Shown piece by piece: positions 8,412 through 17,395 of a DNA stretch of 47,467 bases. The stretch's first letter is position 1. Each line of letters opens with the position of its first letter. Made by a program: the position numbers and the translations under genes. Source of the stretch: Bacteroidota bacterium (GTDB lineage Bacteria > Bacteroidota > Bacteroidia > Bacteroidales > F082); contig JABMPH010000350.1 of the NCBI GenBank assembly GCA_013203805.1, forward strand, positions 1 to 47,467, in the 5' to 3' direction. The notes under the pieces are model-generated. The model had not been told where the DNA came from and ran no database searches. It saw only the letters and a program-made list of their open reading frames with translations.

Positions 8412-8663
8412 TTAGTATTCTTTTCTTGGTTTGGCTTCATTTACTACAATATCACGATCCTTAAAAAGCGTGCCCCCAAGTTCCTTTATTGCAGTATTAG
8501 CCTCATCATCATTATCCATGGTTATAAAACCAAAACCCTTGCTTCTTCCATTAAATTTATCAGTAATTAATTTACAAGAACTTACTTCACCATATTCGGC
8601 AAATAGATTCTGCAAATCATTTTCATCTACCTTAAAATTAAGGTTTCCAACATAAATATTCAT
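8412..8663 (-). CDS. Small RRM RNA-binding protein
   Basis: A single RNA-recognition motif of 83 residues with RNP2 IYVGNL at residues 3-8 and RNP1 KGFGFITM at 42-49, and a short basic C-terminal tail (KPRKEY). Stand-alone RRM proteins of this size are widespread in Bacteroidota and cyanobacteria and bind single-stranded RNA. A TTG two codons upstream (8669) is possible, but ATG at 8663 gives the standard M-N-I-Y-V-G-N start. First gene of the minus-strand RNA-binding group. Confidence 0.93.
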   Translation of the reverse strand: MNIYVGNLNFKVDENDLQNLFAEYGEVSSCKLITDKFNGRSKGFGFITMDNDDEANTAIKELGGTLFKDRDIVVNEAKPRKEY

Positions 8664-8836
8664 ATCCAAAAAATTTAAAAGTGTTTACCTTACTAATATC
8701 AGGAAATTTACATGAAGATTGCAGTAGCTGTTATTAGTATGATTTAAAATTTATTATTTAAAAAGGAGGGCAATTTTAACTAAAAAAGAAAGGTTGATTA
8801 GCAAAGAGGCACAGATTTTCAAACATGAAATTTTTG

Positions 8837-8844
8837 CAAAGGTA
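8837..8844 (-). promoter_or_regulatory. Candidate -7 promoter element for the RRM/CspA group
   Basis: Minus strand reads TACCTTTG followed by C and A, a perfect TAnnTTTG. No -33 TTTG at 19-21 bases. It lies about 170 bases before the RRM start codon. Confidence 0.35.
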
Positions 8845-9004
8845 TGCATTTATTTCCTGATACTACATTTTTGATCACTTTTTGCGCAAAATAAAATTAA
8901 CTAATAACTTGATTTGGAAAAAAATACATCCTTAGCGATGTAGAAATTGCCACAGTATATTTTTGCTTTGTTACATTCTATAAAACATGATAACTAAACA
9001 ATAC

Positions 9005-9012
9005 TATATTTG
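9005..9012 (+). promoter_or_regulatory. Candidate -7 promoter element for the antiporter gene
   Basis: TATATTTG followed by C, a perfect TAnnTTTG match placed 23 bases before the ATG at 9036. No -33 box at the expected distance. Confidence 0.45.
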
Positions 9013-9035
9013 CTTGATACCATACATGAAATAAA

Positions 9036-10217
9036 ATGGAGAGTAATTTATTGATAATTATTATCAGCGGAGTTATTGCTTGTGCAGTACTAATTTATAA
9101 TCCTGCCAAAACATATGGGGCACCGGCTGCCCTTATATTCATACTTGCAGGTTTATTTATTGGAAATGGAGATTTTATGCCTGCGTTTGATTATCCTGAA
9201 CAAACTGAGTTCATTAGTCAGTTTGCTTTAAGCCTTATTATTTTTACAGGAGGATTTCACACCCCATTTTCCAGAATAAAACCCATACTTGGTGAAGGAT
9301 TAGTATTAGCAAATATTGGAGTACTATTAACAGCACTATTAGTGGGGGCGTTTGCAAGTTTTGTAACACCTTTAACTCTGTTGGAAGGATTATTACTTGG
9401 AGCAATTGTATCTTCAACAGATGCCGCAGCTACATATTCCATCCTTGAAACAAAGAAATTGAAACTTAAGTATAACACCGATAAAACATTAGAGTTTGAA
9501 TCAGCAGCCAACGATCCAATGGCAATGATTATGACGCTTATGTTTTGTATGATGCTCACCAACTCTGGTGATGGTGGTGCAGGAACTTATGTGCTGTATT
9601 TTTTCCAGCAATTATTGGTTGGGGGAGGTGTTGCTTTTATTGTTGCACTTTTGTTGAAACAAATATTCAAACGCGTTAAATTTAAGGAGGAAAACTTGAA
9701 ACCGGTATTTCTACTAGCAGTGCTACTTGTTACAACATTAGGGGCAGAAACTCTAAATGGAAATATATTGGTTGCATCATTTGTTCTGGGGCTCATGCTT
9801 GGAAATACTGATTTTGTATACAAACAAACCAGCCAAAAATTCTTTTCTACTATTTCATGGTTGGCTCAGGCGTTGATGTTTGTAATATTGGGATTGCAAA
9901 TTTTTCCAAATGTACTTTTTGATGCATTTAAAATAGCTTGGCTACCTACACTGTTCTTATTTCTTTTCGCTCGACCTATTTCAGTTATCATTAGTTATTT
10001 ACCATTCCGCCAACCCTTTAGTAAGCAGATTTTTGTTTCATGGATTGGAATAAAGGGGGCAACACCAATAGTTTTTGCGTTGGTTCCCCTTACCATGGGC
10101 GTTCCAAACGCAGATTTGATCTTTAATATAACAGTAGTTATTGTTTTAAGTTCGATGATATTACATGGTTTTACTTTGGATATTGCTGCTAAAAAACTTA
10201 ACCTTCTGGAGAAATAA
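9036..10217 (+). CDS. CPA1-family cation/proton antiporter (NhaP2/CvrA-like), short form
   Basis: 393 residues forming about 12 hydrophobic segments, an inner-membrane monovalent cation/H+ antiporter. The ion-binding region is clear: GAIVSSTDAAATYSIL (TDAAA motif, about residues 125-140) and LEFESAANDPMAMIMTLMF, which holds the Asn-Asp pair of the CPA1 family; SWIGIKGATPIVFALVPL is the conserved late helix. The E-S-x-x-NDPMA form is that of the NhaP2/CvrA group, which exchanges K+ (or Na+) for H+. E. coli CvrA is 578 residues with a cytoplasmic TrkA-C regulatory domain; this protein stops right after the last helix and lacks it. The substrate ion cannot be decided from sequence. Confidence 0.85.
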   Translation: MESNLLIIIISGVIACAVLIYNPAKTYGAPAALIFILAGLFIGNGDFMPAFDYPEQTEFISQFALSLIIFTGGFHTPFSRIKPILGEGLVLANIGVLLTALLVGAFASFVTPLTLLEGLLLGAIVSSTDAAATYSILETKKLKLKYNTDKTLEFESAANDPMAMIMTLMFCMMLTNSGDGGAGTYVLYFFQQLLVGGGVAFIVALLLKQIFKRVKFKEENLKPVFLLAVLLVTTLGAETLNGNILVASFVLGLMLGNTDFVYKQTSQKFFSTISWLAQALMFVILGLQIFPNVLFDAFKIAWLPTLFLFLFARPISVIISYLPFRQPFSKQIFVSWIGIKGATPIVFALVPLTMGVPNADLIFNITVVIVLSSMILHGFTLDIAAKKLNLLEK

Positions 10218-10451
10218 GGAGCATTGTTTTGGTTAAGAATGAATATATTTTTATCCTGTTTTATTATGTTTATTTCTGGCGCAATCGATAGCAATTAGGG
10301 TGTTAACTAAATTCCTAATATTAAAATTTTAATTTGTGTTAAATTTAACACACGATTAACATCTAATATTCCTATCCAACTAAATACGTTTTATTTTTGT
10401 TTGCTATAAATCTGAGTATCCCAATATGGATATTCCTAAAACTATATTACT

Positions 10452-10709
10452 ATGGCAAATGCAGAAAAATTTAGAAATGCTTGTGAAGATGCGGTACTAT
10501 TATTCACAAAACTTAACAGAGAAGAACAAGCCGATATAAAATCTAAATTGGAATATTGTATTGGTAGTTTTGACCATGATGGTAACCCTATTGGCCTATT
10601 TGAATACGGTGCAGTGGCATTAAACGAATTAAAATCATTCAAAGCAAAATACCCCAGAAAAGTTAATAAAACTGTTCTTGTTAATTTGGAAAAGTATTTG
10701 CAGAATTAA
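10452..10709 (+). CDS. Small conserved-looking protein of unknown function
   Basis: 85 residues, soluble, no signal peptide or membrane segment. It reads as two or three helices with a central S-F-D-H-D-G-N-P-I-G-L-F-E-Y-G turn region and a basic segment (FKAKYPRKVNKT). I do not recognise a family. It looks real: normal base composition, ATG start, a TATTTTTG promoter-like element at 10392-10399 and an excellent terminator 20 bases after its stop. It stands as a single-gene transcription unit. Confidence 0.65.
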   Translation: MANAEKFRNACEDAVLLFTKLNREEQADIKSKLEYCIGSFDHDGNPIGLFEYGAVALNELKSFKAKYPRKVNKTVLVNLEKYLQN

Positions 10710-10728
10710 TAGTTTTACAATTTTGAAA

Positions 10729-10756
10729 AAAAGACTGGCAAATATGTCAGTCTTTT
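10729..10756 (+). terminator. Rho-independent terminator
   Basis: 12-bp stem AAAAGACTGGCA (10729-10740), loop AATA, arm TGTCAGTCTTTT (10745-10756) with one G-T wobble. The A-rich left flank and T-rich right flank suggest it may also work for a minus-strand transcript, though no minus-strand gene ends here. Confidence 0.85.
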
Positions 10757-10813
10757 ATATATATAGTTAAAATTAGTAATTTCGTTTGGAAAGTTTACTA
10801 ATTAATTCCCACA

Positions 10814-11023
10814 ATGAACTCAACTGAAATCACGTCAAAAGACATTAAACTAGCTGAGAACTGTGTTAATTGTCCGGTATGCAAAACTGCCCGAAAAAAA
10901 CAAAGAGGATTTGCATTCTGGTTTGTGAAAAAGATTGAACATGGAATTTGTCCATCATGTCAGGCTTATGAAAAAGTATATGGGAGGAAGGCTTATGAGC
11001 CGGATCTAAATAGAGAAAATTAG
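10814..11023 (+). CDS. Small cysteine-rich (zinc-ribbon-like) protein
   Basis: 69 residues with three cysteine pairs or near-pairs: C-V-N-C-P-V-C at residues 17-23 and C-P-S-C at about 48-51, separated by a basic/aromatic stretch (RKKQRGFAFWFVKKIEHGI). Two C-x2-C knuckles about 25 residues apart are the usual geometry of a structural zinc site. No further domain; not recognised as a named family. ATG start at 10814 just after the terminator region, so it is probably transcribed on its own. Confidence 0.65.
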   Translation: MNSTEITSKDIKLAENCVNCPVCKTARKKQRGFAFWFVKKIEHGICPSCQAYEKVYGRKAYEPDLNREN

Positions 11024-11230
11024 CTTCGCCCTAACAGCAATATTACACAACCATTTCTGGTCAGGTAGAGAAAAGTAACCTTAGTTGATGAGGTGGATAT
11101 CGAACTGCCGATTTTAGTTGGGAATAAATCATTTTCCATAGATAAAATCAACCCAAACATTGAATTTGTTTTCTATTTCCTCAATATTGCGTTTAATTTG
11201 TTAATTGTTATAGAATAAATAAACTAAACC

Positions 11231-13513
11231 ATGAAGAAATATTATACTCTATTAATCATAGTGCTGTTTAATATGGCATTAGCAAACGGGCAAAGTTTTT
11301 ACGATATTAACACCATAAACACGATTGAAATCACTTTTGAAGAATCGAATTGGGATTATCTCCTCGATCAGCTTGTTACTGCAGGTGAGGAAGGGCGATT
11401 AATCGGAACGGTTCTCCTCAATGGGCAATTTTATGATAGCGTTGGTGTTAGATATAAAGGTAACAGTTCCTACAATGCAAATCAAGTTAAAAACCCTCTT
11501 AATATTAAACTTGATCATATAATTAATGATCAAACCATAGAGGGTTATGGTACTTTAAAACTTGCAAATGTATTTAAGGACCCTTCTTTCATACGCGAAA
11601 CCATGAGTTATGAAATAGCTCATAACTATATGCCAGCAAGTCAGTCGAACTATACTAACGTTTATATTAATGGGACTCATCTAGGACTGTATACAAGTGA
11701 CCAGAGTGTTGATAAATTTTTTATGCGCACACATTTTGGTAGCGATGAAAACACACTTGTCAAAGGTGAAATTACCAGTAGTGGTGGTGGCCCACCATCG
11801 GGAGGTGTATGGGAATACTATGGTGAGGATTCAAGTAGTTACTATAGCCTATACGACATGAAATCTGATTATGGTTGGGATGAATTAATCGACTTTCTAG
11901 ATATTCTAAATAATAACAATGAATTAGTTGACGAGGTACTAAATATAGACAATCATCTATGGTTTCTCGCATTTTCAAATTTACTTGTAAACCTTGATGG
12001 CCCGATTAATAATCCTCAGAATTATTATCTTTATAAGGATGACAATGGTAGATTCAACCCAATGCCATGGGATCTGAATGAAAGCTTTGGTGTATTTACA
12101 AACCATCAGACGTTGGGACAGCTAGGCATTTCACAACTTCAGCAATTTAGTCCTTTTGCCAATCTTAATGAGAACGTGTTTCCGATTATCAGTAAAATAC
12201 TGAGCAACGAGACATACAGAAAAGTCTATGTTGCTCACATGAAAACCATTATTGAAGAATATTTTGAAAACGGTTATTACGAAACACGAGCTCTGGAAAT
12301 ACAAGGTATTATTGATGCGGATGTGCAGGCAGATCAGAATAAATTCTATACATATTCCAACTTTACCAGTAATTTATATAACCAGGTGGGCGGAGGTCCA
12401 CAGGGAGGAATTATTGGCATAGTTCAGTTGATGGATGCAAGAGTTAATTATTTAAATTCACTCTCCGATTTTCAGTATGATGCACCTGAAATTACTCATG
12501 TAGAACATACTCCTGAAATAATTTCTTCAGGAACTGAAATTTGGTTTAATGCCACAATAGACAATGAAGTTGATGTATATCTGGCATACAGGTCAAATTC
12601 CCATGGTGTTTTTGAAAAAGCACTTATGTATGATGATGGGAATCATGAAGACGGGCAATCAGGTGATGGAGTTTATGGAGTATCCTTGGTGGCCGGATCC
12701 ACCGATATTCAATATTATATTTATGCAGAAAATAGTAATGCAGTTAAGTTTAGTCCTGCAAGAGCAGAATATGAGTTCTATAGCATTAGTATTACTGGTA
12801 GCCTGGCAATAAACGAGTTTATGGCTGATAATGAAAGTACTGTTGTAGATCAGGATGGTGAATATGACGATTGGATTGAATTTTATAATAATGCAGATGT
12901 TGATATAAATCTTGGAGGCTATTATTTATCTGATGATGGTACCGAACCAGATCAGTGGATGTTCCCTGATACAACGATTGCTCCAGGAGCATACCTGATT
13001 GTTTGGGCTGATAAAGATGAAGATCAGGAAGGCTTGCATGCAAATTTTAAATTATCGGCTTCAGGAGAAACTATTGTGCTATCTGATAATGATCTTGGAC
13101 TAATTGATGAAATAATCTTCTTGCAACAAAAAGCAGATACAACTAATGGGCGTTACGTAAATGGCACTGGTAATTTCATATCTATGTTACCTACATTTGA
13201 AGCCGAAAATAAAGATTTGTTAACTGGTTTAGGAAATAGTGTGAACGATGCACAATCATTTGACCTCAAACAAAACTATCCAAATCCATTTAATGATAAT
13301 ACTCTAATCGATTTCACATTGGAAGAGGGAGGTTTGGCAACATTGAGAGTATTTAATACACTTGGTAAAAATATTAGCACATTGGTTTCCTCTAATTTAC
13401 AGGCAGGCAAGCATTCGTATGAATGGAGTTCTGAAAATAATCCCGGAGGTCTATATTTCTATTCATTATCATTCGAAGGAAGAACAGTTGTAAAAAAGAT
13501 GATAGTTCAATAA
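11231..13513 (+). CDS. Secreted CotH-kinase-like protein with lamin-tail and T9SS sorting domains
   Basis: 760 residues. Signal peptide (1-21, ending ANGQ); CotH domain about 28-420 with VGVRYKGNSSYN at 71-82, DPSFIRETMSYEIA at 117-130 and the kinase-like MPWDLNE at 278-284; a beta-sandwich region 418-515; a lamin-tail domain (SLAINEFMAD...DDWIEFYNN...GGYYLSDD) at 523-620; and a T9SS type A sorting tail (NYPNPFNDNT at 681-690 to the end), so it should be exported across the outer membrane and surface-attached or released. Spore-coat CotH proteins are known secreted protein kinases; whether this one is active is inference. Gly-rich inserts (GGGPPSGG, GGGPQGG) lie in loops. First gene of the CotH/VTC block; a second CotH gene lies at 16010. 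Confidence 0.88.
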   Translation: MKKYYTLLIIVLFNMALANGQSFYDINTINTIEITFEESNWDYLLDQLVTAGEEGRLIGTVLLNGQFYDSVGVRYKGNSSYNANQVKNPLNIKLDHIINDQTIEGYGTLKLANVFKDPSFIRETMSYEIAHNYMPASQSNYTNVYINGTHLGLYTSDQSVDKFFMRTHFGSDENTLVKGEITSSGGGPPSGGVWEYYGEDSSSYYSLYDMKSDYGWDELIDFLDILNNNNELVDEVLNIDNHLWFLAFSNLLVNLDGPINNPQNYYLYKDDNGRFNPMPWDLNESFGVFTNHQTLGQLGISQLQQFSPFANLNENVFPIISKILSNETYRKVYVAHMKTIIEEYFENGYYETRALEIQGIIDADVQADQNKFYTYSNFTSNLYNQVGGGPQGGIIGIVQLMDARVNYLNSLSDFQYDAPEITHVEHTPEIISSGTEIWFNATIDNEVDVYLAYRSNSHGVFEKALMYDDGNHEDGQSGDGVYGVSLVAGSTDIQYYIYAENSNAVKFSPARAEYEFYSISITGSLAINEFMADNESTVVDQDGEYDDWIEFYNNADVDINLGGYYLSDDGTEPDQWMFPDTTIAPGAYLIVWADKDEDQEGLHANFKLSASGETIVLSDNDLGLIDEIIFLQQKADTTNGRYVNGTGNFISMLPTFEAENKDLLTGLGNSVNDAQSFDLKQNYPNPFNDNTLIDFTLEEGGLATLRVFNTLGKNISTLVSSNLQAGKHSYEWSSENNPGGLYFYSLSFEGRTVVKKMIVQ

Positions 13514-13625
13514 CTATACTTGTCTTTTTAGTTTGCCGAACATATTTATTCTGTCGGAGAGATAGTCAAAAATGCAATATTCCCGATTTTTTGATTTATA
13601 GATTTTCCAATCCGTTTCTTCCTTA

Positions 13626-13734
13626 GAGACTGTCTCAAAAAGCGTTAGCCTCAAAATACAACTAAGTTTGATATCAGATAATCAATTACCTTGAGTTCTT
13701 TGGTAAAGTATTTTGTGTGCCTTTGATGTAAAAT
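13626..13734 (-). mobile_element. Possible insertion-sequence relic in the 368-base gap 13514-13881
   Basis: Plus-strand GAGACTGTCTCAAAAAG (13626-13642) resembles terminal inverted repeats of Bacteroidota insertion sequences. Immediately inside it, on the minus strand, an open stretch 13651-13734 without a start encodes a transposase-tail-like peptide ending YFTKELKVIDYLISNLVVF before TGA. No second terminal repeat or transposase body is present. The rest of the gap holds no gene; the upstream region of the VTC gene has a near-match promoter TGTCTTTGC around 13835. Confidence 0.3.
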
Positions 13735-13881
13735 TTAGGCCTTTAATACTGCCTCTTAAATAATACCAACTACTCTTTCGTAGATAAAATATCCCTAAAC
13801 ATTGATTTTATTTGGTAACTATTAATTTATGATGTGTCTTTGCAATAAATAGTAACTTTAAAAAGTACAAGAAAGGTAGTT

Positions 13882-14646
13882 ATGTTGAATACTGAATCGT
13901 TTGAAATTATAAGTCTCCAGGAAATGGACAAAGTGAAACTGATGAATAGAACCGATCATAAATATTGGTTTTCATTATCTGAATTGCAATCCTTACTCGA
14001 GTCAATTTATAATCAATATTATATATTGCAAATTGATGGAAATTATCAAATGCCCTATTCAACAACATATTTCGACACATTGAAAAATGACATGTTTACC
14101 GCCCACCATAATGGAAAATTAAACCGATATAAGATACGTAAAAGAATATACTTGAATTCAGGGATTGGATTTCTTGAAATAAAATTTAAAAGTAATAAGG
14201 GGCGTACAATAAAAAAACGGATTCCAACAGATGTAACGAGTAATCAATTTACGGAAAAGGAAGATCTCTTTATACAATCAAACACACCTTATGGTGCCAG
14301 TGATTTACAATTATCTTTGCAAAATAATTTTACCCGTTTAACTCTGGTAAATAAAAATTTTAAAGAGCGTTGCACAGTAGATCTGAATCTTCAGTATAAA
14401 AAAGAAAATAAATGTGTTGCTCTGGACAAATTGGTTATTGTTGAGATAAAATCGGAGGGGAATTCAGAAATATCAGCACTTAAATTGGCATTACGAGATC
14501 ATCGTTTAAAAACCGCAGGCTTTAGTAAATATTGTATTGGACGTACGGTAACAGATAGTGAGCTTAAGCGGAATGCTTTTAAAAATAAGATTAGAAAGAT
14601 TGAAAAAGTAATTAGTACAAAAAGAGAATTATATACTATAAATTAG
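13882..14646 (+). CDS. VTC-domain (polyphosphate polymerase-like) protein
   Basis: 254 residues, cytoplasmic, a stand-alone VTC domain as in the catalytic part of yeast Vtc4, which makes polyphosphate from ATP inside a basic beta tunnel. Hallmarks visible in order: MNRTDHKY (R-x-D-x-K, 21-28), TTYFDT (61-66), the basic strand NRYKIRKRIY (81-90), FLEIKFK (97-103), TIKKRIP (109-115), VIVEIKSEG (185-193, with the metal-binding Glu) and SKYCIGR (215-221). All the tunnel Arg/Lys positions I would expect appear present. Six bases separate it from the DUF4956 gene, a pairing that I recall as common in bacteria. Activity is not demonstrated for bacterial forms of this type in this context. Confidence 0.85.
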   Translation: MLNTESFEIISLQEMDKVKLMNRTDHKYWFSLSELQSLLESIYNQYYILQIDGNYQMPYSTTYFDTLKNDMFTAHHNGKLNRYKIRKRIYLNSGIGFLEIKFKSNKGRTIKKRIPTDVTSNQFTEKEDLFIQSNTPYGASDLQLSLQNNFTRLTLVNKNFKERCTVDLNLQYKKENKCVALDKLVIVEIKSEGNSEISALKLALRDHRLKTAGFSKYCIGRTVTDSELKRNAFKNKIRKIEKVISTKRELYTIN

Positions 14647-14652
14647 AAAGAT

Positions 14653-15345
14653 ATGTTTGAGACATTTGTTACAACTGATATTGTAAACTCAACTACCGGA
14701 GCCATTTCCGAAATTATTACCTGGGAAGATCAATTCCGTTTTTTAGGGATTAAACTTATTAATATGGATGACTTCAGTGATCTGTTGGTCAGGTTCACTT
14801 TAAATACACTACTCATTCTTATTGTCGTTCATTTTATCTATTCCAAAAATAGCAAGCGTAAAGATTTCTATTTTAGCTACATAGCCATTGGTGTGATCGT
14901 TTTCTTTCTCAGTTCATTGCTTAATAATGTAAAACTGGAATTGGGATTTGCTCTAGGACTGTTTGCCATTTTCGGGATTATAAGATATCGTACTGATGCT
15001 ATTCCAATTAAGGAAATGACCTATCTATTTGTAATCATTGGTATTTCTGTAATAAATGCCCTTGCTAACAAAAAGGTGAGTTATGCAGAACTGGTATTTA
15101 CAAATACTGCGATTGTTTTTGGACTTTGGATCCTGGAAAAACGACTTATGCTTAAACAGGAACAATCTATCAAATTGATTTACGAAAAGATAGAAAATAT
15201 CCACACAATGAGCGAGGAAATGTTATTGGCTGATCTTAAAGAAAGAACAGGAATTGATATCGTTCGCTATGAAATTAAAAGGATAGATTTTTTGAAAGAT
15301 ATTGCTATAATCAGACTTTATTTTAATGTAAACGGAACAAAATAA
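14653..15345 (+). CDS. DUF4956 inner-membrane protein
   Basis: 230 residues with about five hydrophobic helices (roughly 45-65, 72-94, 98-112, 120-140, 148-165) and a cytoplasmic C-terminal alpha/beta domain (about 170-230). The core FALGLFAIFGIIRYRTDAIP carries the R-Y/F-R-T signature of DUF4956, followed by IKEMTYLFVIIGISVINAL. The biochemical role is unknown. Its constant proximity to VTC-domain genes invites comparison with Vtc1, the membrane part of the yeast polyphosphate-translocating complex, but there is no sequence similarity that I can see. It is sandwiched with 6- and 12-base gaps between the VTC and DUF2490 genes, so all three are surely co-transcribed. Confidence 0.82.
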   Translation: MFETFVTTDIVNSTTGAISEIITWEDQFRFLGIKLINMDDFSDLLVRFTLNTLLILIVVHFIYSKNSKRKDFYFSYIAIGVIVFFLSSLLNNVKLELGFALGLFAIFGIIRYRTDAIPIKEMTYLFVIIGISVINALANKKVSYAELVFTNTAIVFGLWILEKRLMLKQEQSIKLIYEKIENIHTMSEEMLLADLKERTGIDIVRYEIKRIDFLKDIAIIRLYFNVNGTK

Positions 15346-15357
15346 TTGGGGAAGAAC

Positions 15358-16005
15358 ATGAAGAATATTAGAAAAACATATTTATTGGCACTATGCCTGG
15401 TTATTATTGGGATACAAGTATCCGCGCAGGATGTCATAAACGATTTCGAATACCGCACATCAGTAAAGTTATCGTTTAAACCAATTAAAAAGTTTAAAAT
15501 AAACATAACACCAGAGGCTCGTTTTAAGGATGATTTCTCAGTTGACAGATATTTGTTGGAAACCGAGATTGTTTACAAACCATTAAAAATGCTATACTTA
15601 AGTGGAGGTTATCGCTTTATTGTAAACCCAAGAAATGAAAAAGATACTGAATACCTGCACAGATATGAATTTGGTGCAACTCTAAAGAAGGATTTTGACA
15701 GGTTTATGCCAGAATTAAAACTTCGATATACTAATTATGCCGATGATAATTCGGATAACAAATATTTAAGATATAAGGCTGCTCTTGGTTACAACATAAA
15801 AGGATGTAAGTTAACACCTACTCTGAGTGCTGAATTATTTCACCAGCTATCAGATAATAGTATGTACAAAGTAAGGTATAAACTGGCATTGGATTATAAA
15901 TTATTTAAAAACAACTATATAGGTGCTAGTTACAGGCTTGATTATTTTCTTCTGGAAGATAAAAATAATCACATTTTTAGTTTAGGTTACAAGATTAAAT
16001 TTTAG
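15358..16005 (+). CDS. DUF2490-like outer-membrane beta-barrel protein
   Basis: 215 residues: signal peptide ending VSAQD, then regularly alternating amphipathic strands with aromatic girdle residues (FEYRTSVKLSFKPIKKFKIN, LYLSGGYRFIV, YIGASYRLDYFLL) and a final strand FSLGYKIKF ending in Phe, the mark of a BAM-assembled barrel. It fits the DUF2490 family of small Bacteroidota outer-membrane proteins. An in-frame TTG at 15346 directly after the previous stop is possible, but ATG 15358 preceded by GGGGAAG is the natural start. As part of the operon it could be a channel or anchor for products of the VTC/CotH genes (inference). Confidence 0.75.
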   Translation: MKNIRKTYLLALCLVIIGIQVSAQDVINDFEYRTSVKLSFKPIKKFKINITPEARFKDDFSVDRYLLETEIVYKPLKMLYLSGGYRFIVNPRNEKDTEYLHRYEFGATLKKDFDRFMPELKLRYTNYADDNSDNKYLRYKAALGYNIKGCKLTPTLSAELFHQLSDNSMYKVRYKLALDYKLFKNNYIGASYRLDYFLLEDKNNHIFSLGYKIKF

Positions 16006-16009
16006 AATT

Positions 16010-17395
16010 ATGAAAAGATATATAGCATTATATTCAATAATATCATTATTAATGATTGTTAATATCAGTTGTCGGAAAACAGATATTACTACTGAAATAA
16101 CTGGAGAGATTTCGGATTATTCTGATTGGAGTGAGATCACACACAGTAATTCCGTTGATCCTGATTATTCGGTTGTTTTTAAGCAAAATACTGTTTTGAG
16201 GTTCGATATTGTGATAAATAATTCAAATTGGTCAATAATGCAATCGGATTTGGATGATCAACTTGGAAATTCGGGTGGCCCTGGTGGACCCGGTGGTGGA
16301 GGTTTAGTTTCGAGTGACTATGATTTGGTTTGGATTCCTTGCTCCTTTACTTTTAATAATACCGAATGGTACAATGTTGGTATACGATACAAGGGAAATT
16401 CAAGTCTACAGTCAGCATACCAGTCAGGTAACAATAAGCTTTCATTTAAGCTCGATTTCGATGAGTTTGAGGATGATTACCCTGAGTTGGAAAACCAACG
16501 CTTCTATGGTTTTAAGCAACTAAACCTCAACAATAATTTTGATGATGCATCATTAATGCGTGAAAAAGTTGGAGCCGATTTATTTCGCAGCTTCGGACTG
16601 GTAAGCGCACAAACTACCTTCTGCATTGTGTATATTGATTATGGATCAGGGCCACAGTATTTTGGCGTTTATACATTGGTTGAAGAGGTTGATGATACAG
16701 TTCTGGAAAGCCAGTTCAGTAACGATGAAGGAAATCTTTATAAACCTGATGGTGATGCCGCCAGTTTTGCTTCAGGTACATTTGATGAATCGGAAATGGA
16801 AAAGAAAAACAACGAATCAGAGAACGATTATTCAGATGTTGAATCATTATACAATATCCTTAACAGTTCCGACAGAACTACAAATATCGAACAATGGAAA
16901 ACAAATCTAAGTTCAGTTTTTAATGTGGATGGGTATTTAAAATGGCTTGCTGCAAATACCGTTATGCAAAACTGGGATACCTATGGTAAAATGACACACA
17001 ACTACTATTTGTATAATAATCCCGATAATAATCTACTTACATGGATTCCCTGGGATAATAACGAAGCTTTACAAAATGGCAAAATGGGTAACGCATTGAG
17101 TTTATCGTTAAGTGAGGTTGGAAACGATTGGCCATTAATCAGATATTTGATGGATGTTGATGAGTATGAACAGATATATAAAGACTATACACTTCAGTTT
17201 ATTAACGAGGTTTTTATTCCTTCGGATATGATAACAACTTATGAAGGATACTACCAATTACTAAAAGAATATGCGTATGCTGAAGAATCAGGTTATACTT
17301 TTATTAATAATGACTCAGACTTCGATCAGGCAGTTGAAGCCTTGAAGACACATGTGCAATCAAGAAATAACGCAGTCTTGTCGTACGTTAACTAG
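16010..17395 (+). CDS. CotH-kinase-family lipoprotein
   Basis: 461 residues. The N-terminus is a lipoprotein-type signal (hydrophobic run then N-I-S-C, Cys21). The CotH domain spans about 62-455: NVGIRYKGNSS (122-132), SLMREKVGADLF (181-192), YFGVYTLVEEV (217-227), NLYKPDGDA (242-250), and the catalytic-region IPWDNNEAL (346-354). A Gly/Pro-rich insert (GGPGGPGGGG, 89-98) precedes the first motif. Unlike the CotH protein at 11231 it has no T9SS tail, so it is probably tethered to the inner or outer membrane. Four bases after the DUF2490 gene. CotH proteins are atypical kinases in sporulating Bacillus; substrates in Bacteroidota are unknown. Confidence 0.87.
   Translation: MKRYIALYSIISLLMIVNISCRKTDITTEITGEISDYSDWSEITHSNSVDPDYSVVFKQNTVLRFDIVINNSNWSIMQSDLDDQLGNSGGPGGPGGGGLVSSDYDLVWIPCSFTFNNTEWYNVGIRYKGNSSLQSAYQSGNNKLSFKLDFDEFEDDYPELENQRFYGFKQLNLNNNFDDASLMREKVGADLFRSFGLVSAQTTFCIVYIDYGSGPQYFGVYTLVEEVDDTVLESQFSNDEGNLYKPDGDAASFASGTFDESEMEKKNNESENDYSDVESLYNILNSSDRTTNIEQWKTNLSSVFNVDGYLKWLAANTVMQNWDTYGKMTHNYYLYNNPDNNLLTWIPWDNNEALQNGKMGNALSLSLSEVGNDWPLIRYLMDVDEYEQIYKDYTLQFINEVFIPSDMITTYEGYYQLLKEYAYAEESGYTFINNDSDFDQAVEALKTHVQSRNNAVLSYVN

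Larger units (their letters stand above)
8664..9035. other. 372-base divergent intergenic region
   Basis: No gene seen on either strand. It separates the RRM gene (minus) from the antiporter gene (plus) and holds a candidate promoter for each, listed separately. If the minus-strand element is used, the RRM/CspA transcript would have a leader of roughly 170 nt, as is common for cold-regulated mRNAs. Confidence 0.5.
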
